Shown here: positions 33,604-42,879 of the stretch, piece after piece | Layout: the number at the start of each line of letters is the position of its first letter | Position numbering within the stretch: position 1 is the first letter of the stretch | Source: Andeanibacterium sp035497315 | GTDB lineage: Bacteria; Pseudomonadota; Alphaproteobacteria; Sphingomonadales; Sphingomonadaceae | Direction: 5' to 3' | Length of the DNA stretch: 64,000 nucleotides | Assembly (NCBI GenBank): GCA_035497315.1 | Contig: DATJDU010000103.1 | Location: forward strand, 14,542-78,541 | The notes under the pieces: model-generated | Database searches by the model: none | The model's input: the letters and a program-made list of their open reading frames with translations, nothing else | Told to the model about the DNA's origin: nothing | Made by a program: the position numbers and the translations under genes

Positions 33604-34619
33604 GCAGACTGCCCGACAAGTGCGAGCAATGCGTCCCTTCGGGCCAGCAACGCGCCCTGCTCGGTCCCTTTGAGGGCGCCTTGAGTGCCTTTGAGCGCAC
33701 GCTCGAAACGGACGGAACTTGCCTCGCTCATGGTCGGCAGAGCCTTGGCGATGCCCACCATATCGTCCATTTTCGCCCAGCAATTCAATGCGATATCGCA
33801 TCCAGCCGCAATCGCGCGGACGGCACGCTCAGGCACAGTGCCGCTCAGCGCCTCCATGTCCAGATCATCGGTCAGAAGCAGCCCGTCAAAGCCGATTCGC
33901 CGGCGGATTATCTCATTGATAACAAAGGGCGAAAGTGTACCGGGCTGCTCATCATCCCACACCCGGTAACGGATATGCGCCGTCATCCCAACCAGCGCAT
34001 CGGCCATGGCCCGGAAAGGAAAAAGGTCGGTTTCCAGCGCTTTTTCGCTCGCATCCACCACCGGCAAAGCCTTGTGGCTATCGGCCAAAGCGCGCCCGTG
34101 ACCGGGCATATGCTTGACGCAGCCGATCACCCCGGCACGGGCCAGCCCCTGCAGCACCGCCTTGCCCAAAGCGGCCACCCGCATCGGCTCGCTACCCAGC
34201 GCCCGATCCCCGATCACATCGTTCGCCCCAGGCTGCCGGACATCCAGAACCGGGTGACAATCCACGGTAATTCCCACTTCCGCCAGATCCATACCCAGCG
34301 CCTGGGCATTGCTGCGCACCGCCTCGATCGCGCTGGCAGGGGCGATATCGTATAGCCTGTCGAACACTTCGCCCGGCGGAAAAGCCAGCCATTCCGGCGG
34401 CTTCATCCGCGCAACACGGCCACCCTCCTGATCGATGCAGACGAACAGATCCTCGCGCCCGTGGATCGCACGCAGCTCATCGGTCAGCGCGCGAAGCTGC
34501 TCGCGATTGTCGATATTGCGGCCGAACAATATGTAACCGGCCGGATCGGAGTCGCGGAAAAACGCCCGCTCGTCAGCGGTCAGCCGAAGTCCGCAAAGGC
34601 CGAAGATCGCAGGCGTCAT
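33600..34619 (-). CDS. nagZ: Beta-N-acetylhexosaminidase NagZ (GH3)
   Basis: Cytoplasmic enzyme that removes GlcNAc from 1,6-anhydro-muropeptides in peptidoglycan recycling. GH3 signatures are LFVCIDQEGGRVARM, CVKHMPGHGRALADSHKALP (catalytic His/Asp loop) and the nucleophile region GLLLTDDLDMEALSG. 339 residues from ATG 34619; a further in-frame start seven codons upstream is less conserved. A 12-bp palindrome (GCTTGCGCAAGC, 34647-34658) lies in the 99-base gap to the SPOR gene. Confidence 0.94.
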   Translation of the reverse strand: MTPAIFGLCGLRLTADERAFFRDSDPAGYILFGRNIDNREQLRALTDELRAIHGREDLFVCIDQEGGRVARMKPPEWLAFPPGEVFDRLYDIAPASAIEAVRSNAQALGMDLAEVGITVDCHPVLDVRQPGANDVIGDRALGSEPMRVAALGKAVLQGLARAGVIGCVKHMPGHGRALADSHKALPVVDASEKALETDLFPFRAMADALVGMTAHIRYRVWDDEQPGTLSPFVINEIIRRRIGFDGLLLTDDLDMEALSGTVPERAVRAIAAGCDIALNCWAKMDDMVGIAKALPTMSEASSVRFERALKGTQGALKGTEQGALLARRDALLALVGQSA

Positions 34620-34718
34620 AGCCCTCAACGCTCGCAGCAATGCGCCGCTTGCGCAAGCATGGCGCTTGCACGGGTGTGGAAATTCACCTTCGCTGGAGCC
34701 AACCCCCGCAAAGGGGCC

Positions 34719-35420
34719 TCAGGGCTTGACCTGGCAAGCGCCGCCCGAAGCCTTGAGGGTGTTGCACAACGCATTCGCCCCGGCGAGATCGGCTGCCACG
34801 GCCTGCAGGCGATAGACCTTGCCGATATCGGCCTGCCCCTCCACCACGCGGTGGCTGACGCCGTGAAGCGCCTCGAACTTCTGGGCCAGCTTCTGCCAGC
34901 CCTGCTCCGCACTTTCACGATTGGAATAGGCACCCACCTGCACACCGACGCCGCCGATCTTATCTTCGCTCGACACGGGCGATGCGGCCTTGGTATCGAT
35001 GGTGGGACGCGGCAAATCGTCTTCCGCCAGCTTGGCCTCGCGGCTCTTGCCCTCGGCCACCGCGAAGCTGGTGTCGCCCGTACCGGCGAAGGTCTTGCCG
35101 CCCGGGTCTTCCGGCTTGGACTTGTAGGGGCCCTCAGGCGCGGAAATAGTGCTGCCATCGGCCAGCAGTGCCGAATCTGAACGCTCACGCGTGAACCACC
35201 AGATCGCGCCGACCACCAGCACGACTGCCAGCAAGCCGATCACCGCAATCGCGACGATCCGGGCGATATCTACGCCCTCATCTTCGTAATCCTCGTCGCT
35301 TTCCAGCCAGGGAAGCTGCTCTTCCCCGTCCTCCAGCGCCAGCCGCGCTGCCGGTGCGCCCGCCGGAGCCTCATCGCCCCAGGGCTCACCATCTTCACCG
35401 TACTGATCGCCGATCGCCAT
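34719..35420 (-). CDS. SPOR-domain membrane protein
   Basis: A 233-residue bitopic protein with an acidic cytoplasmic part (about 50 residues), a single helix (IVAIAVIGLLAVVLVVGAIWWF), a periplasmic linker and a C-terminal SPOR domain (GGVGVQVGAYSNRESAEQGWQKL...VYRLQAVAADLAGANALCNTLK). SPOR domains bind denuded glycan strands at division sites. The gene order argS-SPOR-nagZ-scpA is conserved in alphaproteobacteria. The start lies four bases from the argS stop, so the two are co-translated. Confidence 0.9.
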   Translation of the reverse strand: MAIGDQYGEDGEPWGDEAPAGAPAARLALEDGEEQLPWLESDEDYEDEGVDIARIVAIAVIGLLAVVLVVGAIWWFTRERSDSALLADGSTISAPEGPYKSKPEDPGGKTFAGTGDTSFAVAEGKSREAKLAEDDLPRPTIDTKAASPVSSEDKIGGVGVQVGAYSNRESAEQGWQKLAQKFEALHGVSHRVVEGQADIGKVYRLQAVAADLAGANALCNTLKASGGACQVKP

Positions 35421-35423
35421 GTC

Positions 35424-37169
35424 TTACAGCTCCTCGACAGCCTCGACGCCAAGCAGGCTGAGACCGTTCTTCACAACCTGCCCGATTTGCTGGCCAAGGA
35501 AAAGCCTTGCCCCGGTCAATTCGGGCTGATCGGTCAGGATGAAACGTTTGGAAGGATCGTCATTGCCCAGATTCCAATAACCGTGAAACGCGGCCGCAAG
35601 GTCCCCAAGGAAGAAGGCGATACGGTGCGGCTCGCGCGCGGCGGCGGCGGCCTCGACGATACGCGGGAATTGCGCGGCATGCTTCACCAGCGCCAGTTCT
35701 TCCGCGCCAAGCAGATCGAGATGTTCGCCGGACGGGGCCAGCCCCTCAATCGCCGCCTTGCGCAGGGTCGAATGAATCCGCGCATGGGCATATTGGACGT
35801 AGAAGACCGGATTTTCCTTCGATGCTTCCACCACCTTGGCGAAATCGAAATCCATCTGCGCTTCTGGCTTTCGGGTAAGCATGGTGAAACGCACCACATC
35901 CTTGCCCACCTCCTCCACCATATCGGCAATGGTGATGAAATTGCCGGACCGCTTGGACATCTTGGCCGGCTCGCCATCGCGCAGCAACTGGACCATCTGG
36001 ACCAGCTTGACATCGAAGGGGATCACCTTGCCCTGCCCCTCGGAAAGCGCGGCGACGGCAGCCTTGATCCGCTTCACGGTACCGGCATGATCTGCACCCC
36101 AGATATCGATCAACTCGTCGGCGGTCTGGGCCTTCTGCATGTGATAGGCGAGATCGGCACCGAAATAGGTCCACTTGCCGTCGCTCTTGCGGATAGAGCG
36201 GTCCTGATCGTCGCCATATTTCGTCGACCGGAACAGGGGGAGTTCCACCGGCTCCCAGTCTTCAATCGTCTTGCCCTTGGGCGCCTCAAGCACACCATCA
36301 TAGACCAGATCGTGCTCGCGCAGCCACTTCTCGGCCGCTTCCGGCTTGCCTGCGGCTTGCAGCTCCGCCTCAGATGAAAACAGGTCATGATGGATGCCCA
36401 GAAGCGCCAGGTCGGCCCGGATCATCTCCATCATCGCCGCCACGGCGCGGGTGCGGAACAGCACGAGCCATTCCTCTTCAGGTTTGCCGAGATAGGCCCC
36501 GCCCAGTTCCTTCGCCAGCGCTTCGCCAACGGGCTTGAGATATTCGCCGGGATAGAGGCCCGCCGGAATCTCGCCAATATCCTCGCCCAGCGCCTCGCGG
36601 TAACGCAGATAGGCGGAGCGGGCGAGCACATCGACCTGGCCGCCAGCATCGTTGACGTAATATTCGCGCGTCACCCGGTAGCCCGCGAATTCCAGCAGGC
36701 TGGCCAGCGCATCGCCCACGACGGCGCCGCGGCAATGGCCCATATGCATGGGGCCGGTGGGATTGGCAGAGACATATTCGACATTGACCATGCGGCTTCC
36801 GCCCATGGTGGAGCGGCCGTAGTCGCCGGCCAGCGCCGCGATGGCGGAAAGTTCGGTTCGCCATGCCGCATCGGCCACGCGAAGATTGATGAAACCGGGA
36901 CCTGCGATCTCGGTCGAGACAACTTCGGGCAACTCTTCCAGCTTGCCGGAGATTCCCGCGGCCAAAGCACGCGGATTGGTACCTGCCGGCTTGGCAAGCA
37001 CCATCGCGGCGTTAGTGGCCAGATCGCCATGGGAGGGGTCTCGCGGCGGCTCCACCGTCACATTCGCGCGCGGGAGACCGGCAGGCAGCGTGCCCTCCTT
37101 TTCGAGCGCATCGAGGACATCGGCGAGATGGGCCGCGAAGGCGGCATGGATCGTCTTGGTTTCGGACAT
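35424..37169 (-). CDS. argS: Arginyl-tRNA synthetase
   Basis: Class Ia synthetase of 581 residues. The N-terminal Add-1 domain (residues 1-110) precedes VEYVSANPTGPMHMGHCRGAVVGDAL, where MHMGH is the HIGH motif. AKMSKRSGN near residue 390 is the KMSKS loop. The C-terminal DALR anticodon-binding domain covers the last 130 residues. It opens the operon leading to tatC; a dgt gene often upstream in relatives is absent. Confidence 0.97.
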   Translation of the reverse strand: MSETKTIHAAFAAHLADVLDALEKEGTLPAGLPRANVTVEPPRDPSHGDLATNAAMVLAKPAGTNPRALAAGISGKLEELPEVVSTEIAGPGFINLRVADAAWRTELSAIAALAGDYGRSTMGGSRMVNVEYVSANPTGPMHMGHCRGAVVGDALASLLEFAGYRVTREYYVNDAGGQVDVLARSAYLRYREALGEDIGEIPAGLYPGEYLKPVGEALAKELGGAYLGKPEEEWLVLFRTRAVAAMMEMIRADLALLGIHHDLFSSEAELQAAGKPEAAEKWLREHDLVYDGVLEAPKGKTIEDWEPVELPLFRSTKYGDDQDRSIRKSDGKWTYFGADLAYHMQKAQTADELIDIWGADHAGTVKRIKAAVAALSEGQGKVIPFDVKLVQMVQLLRDGEPAKMSKRSGNFITIADMVEEVGKDVVRFTMLTRKPEAQMDFDFAKVVEASKENPVFYVQYAHARIHSTLRKAAIEGLAPSGEHLDLLGAEELALVKHAAQFPRIVEAAAAAREPHRIAFFLGDLAAAFHGYWNLGNDDPSKRFILTDQPELTGARLFLGQQIGQVVKNGLSLLGVEAVEEL

Positions 37170-37246
37170 GGCAGGGCCGTTAGCGGGTTTGAGCCGCTTG
37201 CGGAAGAAGGAGCAGACTTATGCCTCCCCCGATCACCCGGAAATGG

Positions 37247-37906
37247 TCAGCGCGTGGCGTTGTAGGCGAGTTGCGCTTCAGAGAGCTGGAAGCCCACCAG
37301 CAGCTCAAAATTGGCGCGTGCCAAGGCGTCACGCACTTCGGGGAGGGTCAGCGGATCAATTGCCGCATCCTCCTCGCCCGCCTTGCGGTTACGGCCGATC
37401 TTGTCGACGATTTCGCGCGGCAGGGTCGCTTCGGCGCGGTCGATATAAGCGCCCGCAACGGCGTTGGCCTGTGCCCGCTCCTGCCCATCGGCAAATTGGA
37501 TCGTCACCGTGCCCACGCGCTTGGAGACCACCGCACTACCGCCACGCAGGACGGTGGAGAAGTAAGGAATCTGCACTGTGCGGGCACCGCGCGTATCGCT
37601 GCGGCGGGCCAGAACGTCAAAATTTGCAGTGGCATAAACACGCTCGCCCGAATCATCGCAGGTGCTGCGCACATTGGTCATCACCGCCACCACATCGATC
37701 GCATCCGCAGTGCGCGACGTACCGTTGAAAAGCGTGATGTCACCTGTGTAATTGGGTACGCCTACTGCCGGGCAAACCGTGCGGAGCGCGGTGATACCTA
37801 CGCCCTGGCCGACGACAATCTGGCCCTTGCCCCCGCACCCCGCGAGCACCGCAACACAGGCGGTCAGGGACGCGATCATGGTAATCCGGCGAAGGCGAGC
37901 GGTCAT
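37247..37906 (-). CDS. Putative lipoprotein of unknown function
   Basis: A 219-residue exported protein. The signal ends in the lipobox LAGC (residues 21-24), giving CGGKGQIVVGQG at the mature N-terminus. The middle (ITLFNGTSRTADAIDVVAVMTNVRSTCDDSG) looks like a beta-sandwich of the kind seen in other sphingomonad lipoproteins, but I do not recognise a named domain. It is divergent from ispH over about 100 bases. Confidence 0.75.
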   Translation of the reverse strand: MTARLRRITMIASLTACVAVLAGCGGKGQIVVGQGVGITALRTVCPAVGVPNYTGDITLFNGTSRTADAIDVVAVMTNVRSTCDDSGERVYATANFDVLARRSDTRGARTVQIPYFSTVLRGGSAVVSKRVGTVTIQFADGQERAQANAVAGAYIDRAEATLPREIVDKIGRNRKAGEEDAAIDPLTLPEVRDALARANFELLVGFQLSEAQLAYNATR

Positions 37907-38025
37907 GCGAAGTCCTCAAGGTGCAGCTATCGGCGCAGCCCTAGCCCTTTCGCCGCGCAGCGACAACCGCTAGAGCGCCCCAGATGAACGCCCCATTTCC
38001 AAAACAGCATCGCACGGAAACGCTT

Positions 38026-38958
38026 ATGCCCCTGACCCTGCTTATCGCAGCGCCCCGCGGTTTCTGCGCTGGCGTGGACCGCGCCATAGAGATCGTGGAG
38101 CGCGCGCTGGAGCGTTACGGTGCACCGGTCTATGTCCGACACGAGATCGTGCACAATCGCTATGTAGTGGAAGGGTTGAAGGCCAAGGGCGCGGTTTTCG
38201 TGGAAGAACTGGACGATGTGCCCGACGGCGTACCAGTGGTTTTCAGCGCCCATGGCGTGCCGAAATCCGTACCCGAAGCGGCCACGCAACGCGGGCTTGA
38301 CTGGCTGGATGCCACCTGTCCGCTGGTAAGCAAGGTTCACCGTCAGGCCGAGCGCCAGCTCGAAGCAGGGCGACATATCGTTTTCGTAGGCCACAAGGGC
38401 CATCCCGAAGTGATCGGCACCTTTGGGCAAGTACCCGAAGGCTCGATGACTCTGGTCGAGACACTTGAAGATGTCGCGACGCTTGACCTGTCGGCAGACA
38501 CGCCGCTGGCTTTCCTAACCCAGACAACCCTGTCGGTGGACGATACGGCCGAAATCGTCCAGGCACTCAAGACCCGCTTCCCTCAGATCATCGGACCCAA
38601 AGCGGAGGATATTTGCTATGCTACTTCCAACCGCCAGGCAGCGGTGAAGGCGATCGCTCCCCAATGCGATCTGGTGTTGGTAATCGGCGCTCCGAACAGC
38701 TCCAACTCACTGCGGCTGGTAGAGGTGGCCCAACGCTTCGGTACTCCGGCACGGCTGATCCAGCGGGCGAGTGAAATCGATCCGGAGTGGCTGCAGGGTG
38801 TCGAGACCCTGGGCCTCACGGCAGGTGCATCGGCCCCTGAGAAGCTGGTGCGCGAAGTGGTGGATACGCTGTCTCAATGGCGCGAGGTCGAGGAACACAC
38901 ACTCGTAACGGCGGAAGAGAAGATGGTCTTCAAACTACCCCGCCAGCTCGCGGACTAG
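38026..38958 (+). CDS. ispH: 4-hydroxy-3-methylbut-2-enyl diphosphate reductase IspH
   Basis: Last enzyme of the MEP isoprenoid pathway, an Fe-S protein producing IPP and DMAPP. The three cluster cysteines are in RGFCAGVDRA, LDATCPLVSKVH and VIGAPNSSNS-flanking DICYATSNRQ. The ATG at 38026 (MPLTLLIAAPRGFCAG) gives 310 residues and matches the family start; an ATG 14 codons upstream at 37984 is possible. thrB and rnhA follow closely in the same direction. Confidence 0.95.
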   Translation: MPLTLLIAAPRGFCAGVDRAIEIVERALERYGAPVYVRHEIVHNRYVVEGLKAKGAVFVEELDDVPDGVPVVFSAHGVPKSVPEAATQRGLDWLDATCPLVSKVHRQAERQLEAGRHIVFVGHKGHPEVIGTFGQVPEGSMTLVETLEDVATLDLSADTPLAFLTQTTLSVDDTAEIVQALKTRFPQIIGPKAEDICYATSNRQAAVKAIAPQCDLVLVIGAPNSSNSLRLVEVAQRFGTPARLIQRASEIDPEWLQGVETLGLTAGASAPEKLVREVVDTLSQWREVEEHTLVTAEEKMVFKLPRQLAD

Positions 38959-38979
38959 GCATCGCGGGGAGAACGGCAA

Positions 38980-39981
38980 GTGGCAGTTTACACACATCTC
39001 GGCGCCGAGGATCTCGCCGCGCTGATCGCGCATTACGACGTCGGCGAACTGATTTCGGCCAAGGGTATCGCGGAAGGCGTCTCCAATTCCAACTGGCTGG
39101 TGGAGACTACCGGCCGGGACGGTCATAATACGCGCTTCATTCTCACCATGTATGAACGTCGGATAGACTTGGCGGACCTGCCTTTCTTCCTGGGCCTGCT
39201 GGACCATCTCGCCGCGCGTAACTGCCCGGTGCCGCGCACGATCCACGACCGCGCTGGCGCGGCCTTCCGCATGGTGGACGGCAAGGCCGTGGCACTGATC
39301 GAATTCCTGCCCGGCATCTCGATCGATCATCCGGAGGCAGAGCAGGCCTATTCCGTGGGCCGCGCCCTTGCCGGCATCCATCTGGCTTCGGCCGACTTCA
39401 CGATGGAGCGTGCCAATGATTTGAGCCTTTCCGGATGGGAAGCGCTCGCCATGACCTGCGGCGAGGAAGGGCTTGCCCAGATCGACCCCGCCCTGCCAGC
39501 GACGATCAGTGAAGAAATGGACTTCCTGCGCAGCCACTGGCCTGAGCACCTGCCGCATTCGGTGATCCATGCCGACCTTTTCCCTGATAATGTACTGATG
39601 ATGGGGCACGAGGTCAGTGGGCTGATCGACTTCTATTTCGCCTGCCGCGATATCACGGCCTATGATCTGGCAGTGACCCATGCGGCATGGTGCTTCGATG
39701 CGGAAGGCAGGGGTTTTCGCCCCGAAATCGCTACCGCACTGATCGAAGGCTATGAAAGCGTACGCCAGCTCTCGCATGAAGAACATGCCGCTCTGCCGAT
39801 ACTGGCGCGCGGCGCGGCGCTGCGCTTCCTGATGACGCGGGCGGAAGACTGGCTGAACACGCCTGCCGACGCTCTGGTGACGCGCAAGGACCCAATGGCC
39901 TTTGCGCGCCGATTGGCCTTCTATGCCGATCGCGGCGCGGCGGCCTTTACGCTCCATCCCCGTCCGGACCACCTGCCCTGA
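38980..39981 (+). CDS. thrB: Homoserine kinase ThrB (APH-fold type)
   Basis: Phosphorylates homoserine in threonine synthesis. This is the aminoglycoside-phosphotransferase-like form (ThrB2/ThrH type of alphaproteobacteria) rather than the GHMP kinase. Evidence: GIAEGVSNSNWLVET nucleotide loop, catalytic VIHADLFPDNVL and the metal-binding LIDFYFACRD. 333 residues from GTG 38980, preceded by GGGGAG. The ispH-thrB-rnhA order is widespread in relatives. Confidence 0.92.
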   Translation: MAVYTHLGAEDLAALIAHYDVGELISAKGIAEGVSNSNWLVETTGRDGHNTRFILTMYERRIDLADLPFFLGLLDHLAARNCPVPRTIHDRAGAAFRMVDGKAVALIEFLPGISIDHPEAEQAYSVGRALAGIHLASADFTMERANDLSLSGWEALAMTCGEEGLAQIDPALPATISEEMDFLRSHWPEHLPHSVIHADLFPDNVLMMGHEVSGLIDFYFACRDITAYDLAVTHAAWCFDAEGRGFRPEIATALIEGYESVRQLSHEEHAALPILARGAALRFLMTRAEDWLNTPADALVTRKDPMAFARRLAFYADRGAAAFTLHPRPDHLP

Positions 39982-39992
39982 AGGAAATGGCG

Positions 39993-40433
39993 ATGACCCG
40001 GGTCGATATCTTCACTGACGGCGCCTGCAAGGGCAATCCCGGCCCGGGCGGCTGGGGCGCATTGCTGCGTATGGGGAGTCATGAAAAGGAGCTGTCTGGC
40101 TCCGATCCCCAGACTACCAACAATCGCATGGAAATGCTGGCCGTGATCCGGGCGCTGAACGCGCTGACACGCCCATGCGAGGTCCGGCTACACACCGATA
40201 GCCGTTATGTGATCGACGGAATGACCAAGTGGATCCATGGCTGGAAACGCTCGGGCTGGATCAACGCCAGCAAGAAGCCAGTGCGCAACGCCGATCTGTG
40301 GCACGAACTGATCGAGGCCGCCGCCCCCCACAAGATCGATTGGATCTGGGTGAAGGGCCATAATGGCCATGTAGAAAACGAACGGGTAGACAGGCTCGCC
40401 AGCGACGCCGCCGACAGCGCGGCGGGCCGCTAG
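39993..40433 (+). CDS. rnhA: Ribonuclease HI
   Basis: Degrades RNA in RNA-DNA hybrids. Active-site residues are visible: Asp in VDIFTDGACKGNPGPGGWG, Glu in NNRMEMLAVI, Asp in LHTDSRYVIDG and the C-terminal Asp in NERVDRLASDAA. 146 residues. AAGGA seven bases upstream favours ATG 39993 over the ATG at 39987. Confidence 0.96.
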   Translation: MTRVDIFTDGACKGNPGPGGWGALLRMGSHEKELSGSDPQTTNNRMEMLAVIRALNALTRPCEVRLHTDSRYVIDGMTKWIHGWKRSGWINASKKPVRNADLWHELIEAAAPHKIDWIWVKGHNGHVENERVDRLASDAADSAAGR

Positions 40434-40451
40434 CGCAAGCTTGGCGCCGCT

Positions 40452-40628
40452 TCAGCTATTATCCTCGACTGGCGCGTCCGGGCCGTGTTTCCTGATCGAC
40501 TCGATCGCATTTTGCGCGCTGGCCTTGCTGGAATAGCCCTCGGTTGAGAACATCACTTCGGAATTATACTTGAAGCGAACCCGAAATTCGCCAGCCTTGT
40601 CCCGATAGATTTCAAACTTGTGAGCCAT
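40452..40628 (-). CDS. YegP-type DUF1508 small protein
   Basis: A 58-residue protein consisting of one DUF1508 repeat: FEIYRDKAGEFRVRFKYNSEVMFSTEGYSSKASAQNAIESIRKHGPDA. YegP of E. coli has two such repeats; single-repeat forms are common. The function is unknown. ATG 40628 begins exactly at the domain, so the longer frame to 40697 is rejected. Confidence 0.88.
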   Translation of the reverse strand: MAHKFEIYRDKAGEFRVRFKYNSEVMFSTEGYSSKASAQNAIESIRKHGPDAPVEDNS

Positions 40629-40718
40629 GGCATCTGCCCCCGTGTGTCTTGGGTTGAAGATGCCAACAAGTCTGCCCCGAAGGGAGCCGTCCGACAATCC
40701 CTCGAGTGAAGCAGCCCT

Positions 40719-41813
40719 TCAGATTAGGCGAGCGGCCAGATAAAGTTCATGGTCGAGCTTCGCCGTAAGGTCATCCCCCGGCAGACCCAACAGAATCTGC
40801 GCCCCAAGACGGGCGGCGGCTGGCGCGGTCTGGATGCCGAACCCGCCCTGCCCTGCAAACCAGAAGAAGGCCTGATTGCGTGGATCGGGTCCATAGACCG
40901 GCAGCCGATCAGGCGCGAAGCTGCGCAGCCCGGCCCACTTATGCTCCACCCGTTCCACCCGCCAGTCCACTACCTGCTCAAAGCGGTCGATAGCAGTGGC
41001 AACGTCCAGTTCCTCAGGCGCGGCGTCGCATGGGACGCTCAGCGTCTCGTCATGCGGGCTCAGCCACAGGCGGCCATTCTCTGGCTTGAAGTAGAAACTG
41101 CCGCCCAGATCGACCACCAGTGGCAGGCTGTCAGCAGGGGCAGGCATGGTGCGCATCTGCACCATGGTGCGGCGCAAGGGCTGAATGCCCAGCGGGCGCA
41201 GTCCTGCAAGTTCAGCCACCGGGTCAGCCCAGGCCCCGGCGGCGTTGACCAGAACGTCGCAACGGATCACGCATCCATCTGCGGTCGTCAGCGTCCAGCC
41301 GGCATCGTAGTCCGCCGCAATCAGCCCCGCGCGACAGCGCAAATCGACGCCTGCTCGTCTCGCCTCCCGCAGATACCAGCCATGGACACCCGCAACGTCG
41401 ATATCCTTGCAACTCGGTTCACTGACTCCATGGCACCACTCTGCGCGCAGGCCTGGAACGATCCGTTCGATTGCTTCCCGGCCCAGCCATTCGACCCGAA
41501 CCCCGGCGCGAGCGAAGTCGGCGATGAAAGCCTCGACCTCCGCCTCCTGTCCGGCGCGAGCGATATTGAGGGCGCCACGTTCACCCAGAAAGCCATGTTC
41601 CTCAAGCCATGTGCCCGAAGCCGTTGTGAGCGGCTGCACCAGCGGTCCGCCATATGTCTCCGCCCAGAAGGCAGCAGAACGCCCCGTAGCGTGGCGACCC
41701 GGCACGTCTTCTGCCTCCAGCTGCACCACGCGCGCATGTGTACCCAGCTCTGCGGCAAGGCTCGCACCGGCCATCCCGGCCCCAACCACAGCAATATCGA
41801 AATGTTCGCTCAA
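40719..41813 (-). CDS. FAD-dependent oxidoreductase (DAO/glycine-oxidase-like)
   Basis: A 364-residue flavoprotein of the D-amino-acid oxidase superfamily. The N-terminal dinucleotide fold is FDIAVVGAGMAGASLAAEL; DVLVNAAGAWAD and the C-terminal FWFAGQGGFGIQTAPAAARL are the other FAD contacts. No ATG or GTG fits the N-terminus, so TTG 41813 is chosen, eight bases past the stop of the hydrolase gene. It probably forms an operon with that gene. The substrate is unknown. Confidence 0.85.
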   Translation of the reverse strand: MSEHFDIAVVGAGMAGASLAAELGTHARVVQLEAEDVPGRHATGRSAAFWAETYGGPLVQPLTTASGTWLEEHGFLGERGALNIARAGQEAEVEAFIADFARAGVRVEWLGREAIERIVPGLRAEWCHGVSEPSCKDIDVAGVHGWYLREARRAGVDLRCRAGLIAADYDAGWTLTTADGCVIRCDVLVNAAGAWADPVAELAGLRPLGIQPLRRTMVQMRTMPAPADSLPLVVDLGGSFYFKPENGRLWLSPHDETLSVPCDAAPEELDVATAIDRFEQVVDWRVERVEHKWAGLRSFAPDRLPVYGPDPRNQAFFWFAGQGGFGIQTAPAAARLGAQILLGLPGDDLTAKLDHELYLAARLI

Positions 41814-41820
41814 GAGGCTA

Positions 41821-42801
41821 TCACTTCCCTCGCGCGGCAATCTGGGAGAGGAACCTGTCGATAGCTTCCAGCGCCAGGTTCCGCACCTCATCGACTTCGC
41901 GAAGCACTTCATGGTGGGCTTCTGCCCCGAAGATGAACACCTCACCCCGCGGCAGGCGCCGCACCGCACGCTCGATCGCAGCAAAGGACACCAGCTTGTC
42001 GTGATCAGTCGCTACCACGAAGACTGGCGTCTCCACCCCCTCCAAAACACCCGGGCTCTCCAGCCAGCGATTCGAAGCATAGGCGCGCTCCACCCAACCC
42101 CAGCTTCCCGGACCCATGACGAGTTCAGAACGATGCTCGCGCCACCACAATTCGTCAGCATAGCGTTCCCGATCATGGGTCAGCAATTGGTCGCGCCCTT
42201 CTGGGACTTCTCCGGGCTTTTCGCTCCACTTCCAGGCGGGACGACGGCGATCGCCCAGCCGCGCCATTAGCACTGCGACTGCATGCATGACGGAAGTCGG
42301 CAGGCCCCAGGAATGGAAACCCAACATCGGGGCTGAAAGCACCGCGCCATCCGCATCGATAGCCTGTTCCGCAAGTGCGCGCAGCACCAGATGCCCACCC
42401 ATGGAATGGCCCGCTATCACATGAGGGCCGGGAGTCTGCGCGACCCAGCGGCGCCACAACCAGGCAAGATCCGCAGTCCATATGGCAAAGTCAGGCACAT
42501 GGCCTGTCACCGCATCCCCTTCCGCGCCCAGCCTGCCCGAGCCAGCCTGCCCTCGCCAGTCCGACGCGGTCACGCGCCAGCCGCTACTGGCCCAGTAATT
42601 CAGCGTTTCAAGGTACTTCTCGTAGCAATCACCGCGCCCAGGCAGGAACAGGATCGACCCGGCCGCGCCGCCTGCTGGCATAGGCCAGTCGATTCGACGG
42701 ACGGGCCAGCCGTCCTCGGCATGCCAGAAACCCTCAACCGCGCCCGCGGGAATGGCCCGCCGGTCGAAAATCCCGGTCTGCTCTTCCTTTGCGTGGCTAA
42801 T
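41821..42801 (-). CDS. Alpha/beta hydrolase (lysophospholipase-like), unusual start
   Basis: Serine hydrolase with HVIAGHSMGGHLVLRAL (nucleophile Ser), a later Asp in VATDHDKLV and His in EAHHEVLRE. The first ATG in frame is 42681 (286 residues), but the reading frame stays open upstream and encodes a plausible strand region (RRAIPAGAVEGFWHAEDGW, then PVRRIDWP). An AGGAGG stands six bases before an ATT at 42801, which would give 326 residues. ATT starts are rare, so the exact start is uncertain. Confidence 0.8.
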   Translation of the reverse strand: MSHAKEEQTGIFDRRAIPAGAVEGFWHAEDGWPVRRIDWPMPAGGAAGSILFLPGRGDCYEKYLETLNYWASSGWRVTASDWRGQAGSGRLGAEGDAVTGHVPDFAIWTADLAWLWRRWVAQTPGPHVIAGHSMGGHLVLRALAEQAIDADGAVLSAPMLGFHSWGLPTSVMHAVAVLMARLGDRRRPAWKWSEKPGEVPEGRDQLLTHDRERYADELWWREHRSELVMGPGSWGWVERAYASNRWLESPGVLEGVETPVFVVATDHDKLVSFAAIERAVRRLPRGEVFIFGAEAHHEVLREVDEVRNLALEAIDRFLSQIAARGK

Positions 42802-42879
42802 GCGAGCCTCCTGCCCGTGGTTACTTTTTGGTAAGTCCTTAAGAGTACCCCTGCCTCCTGAGACATTCAGGGGGCTCAG

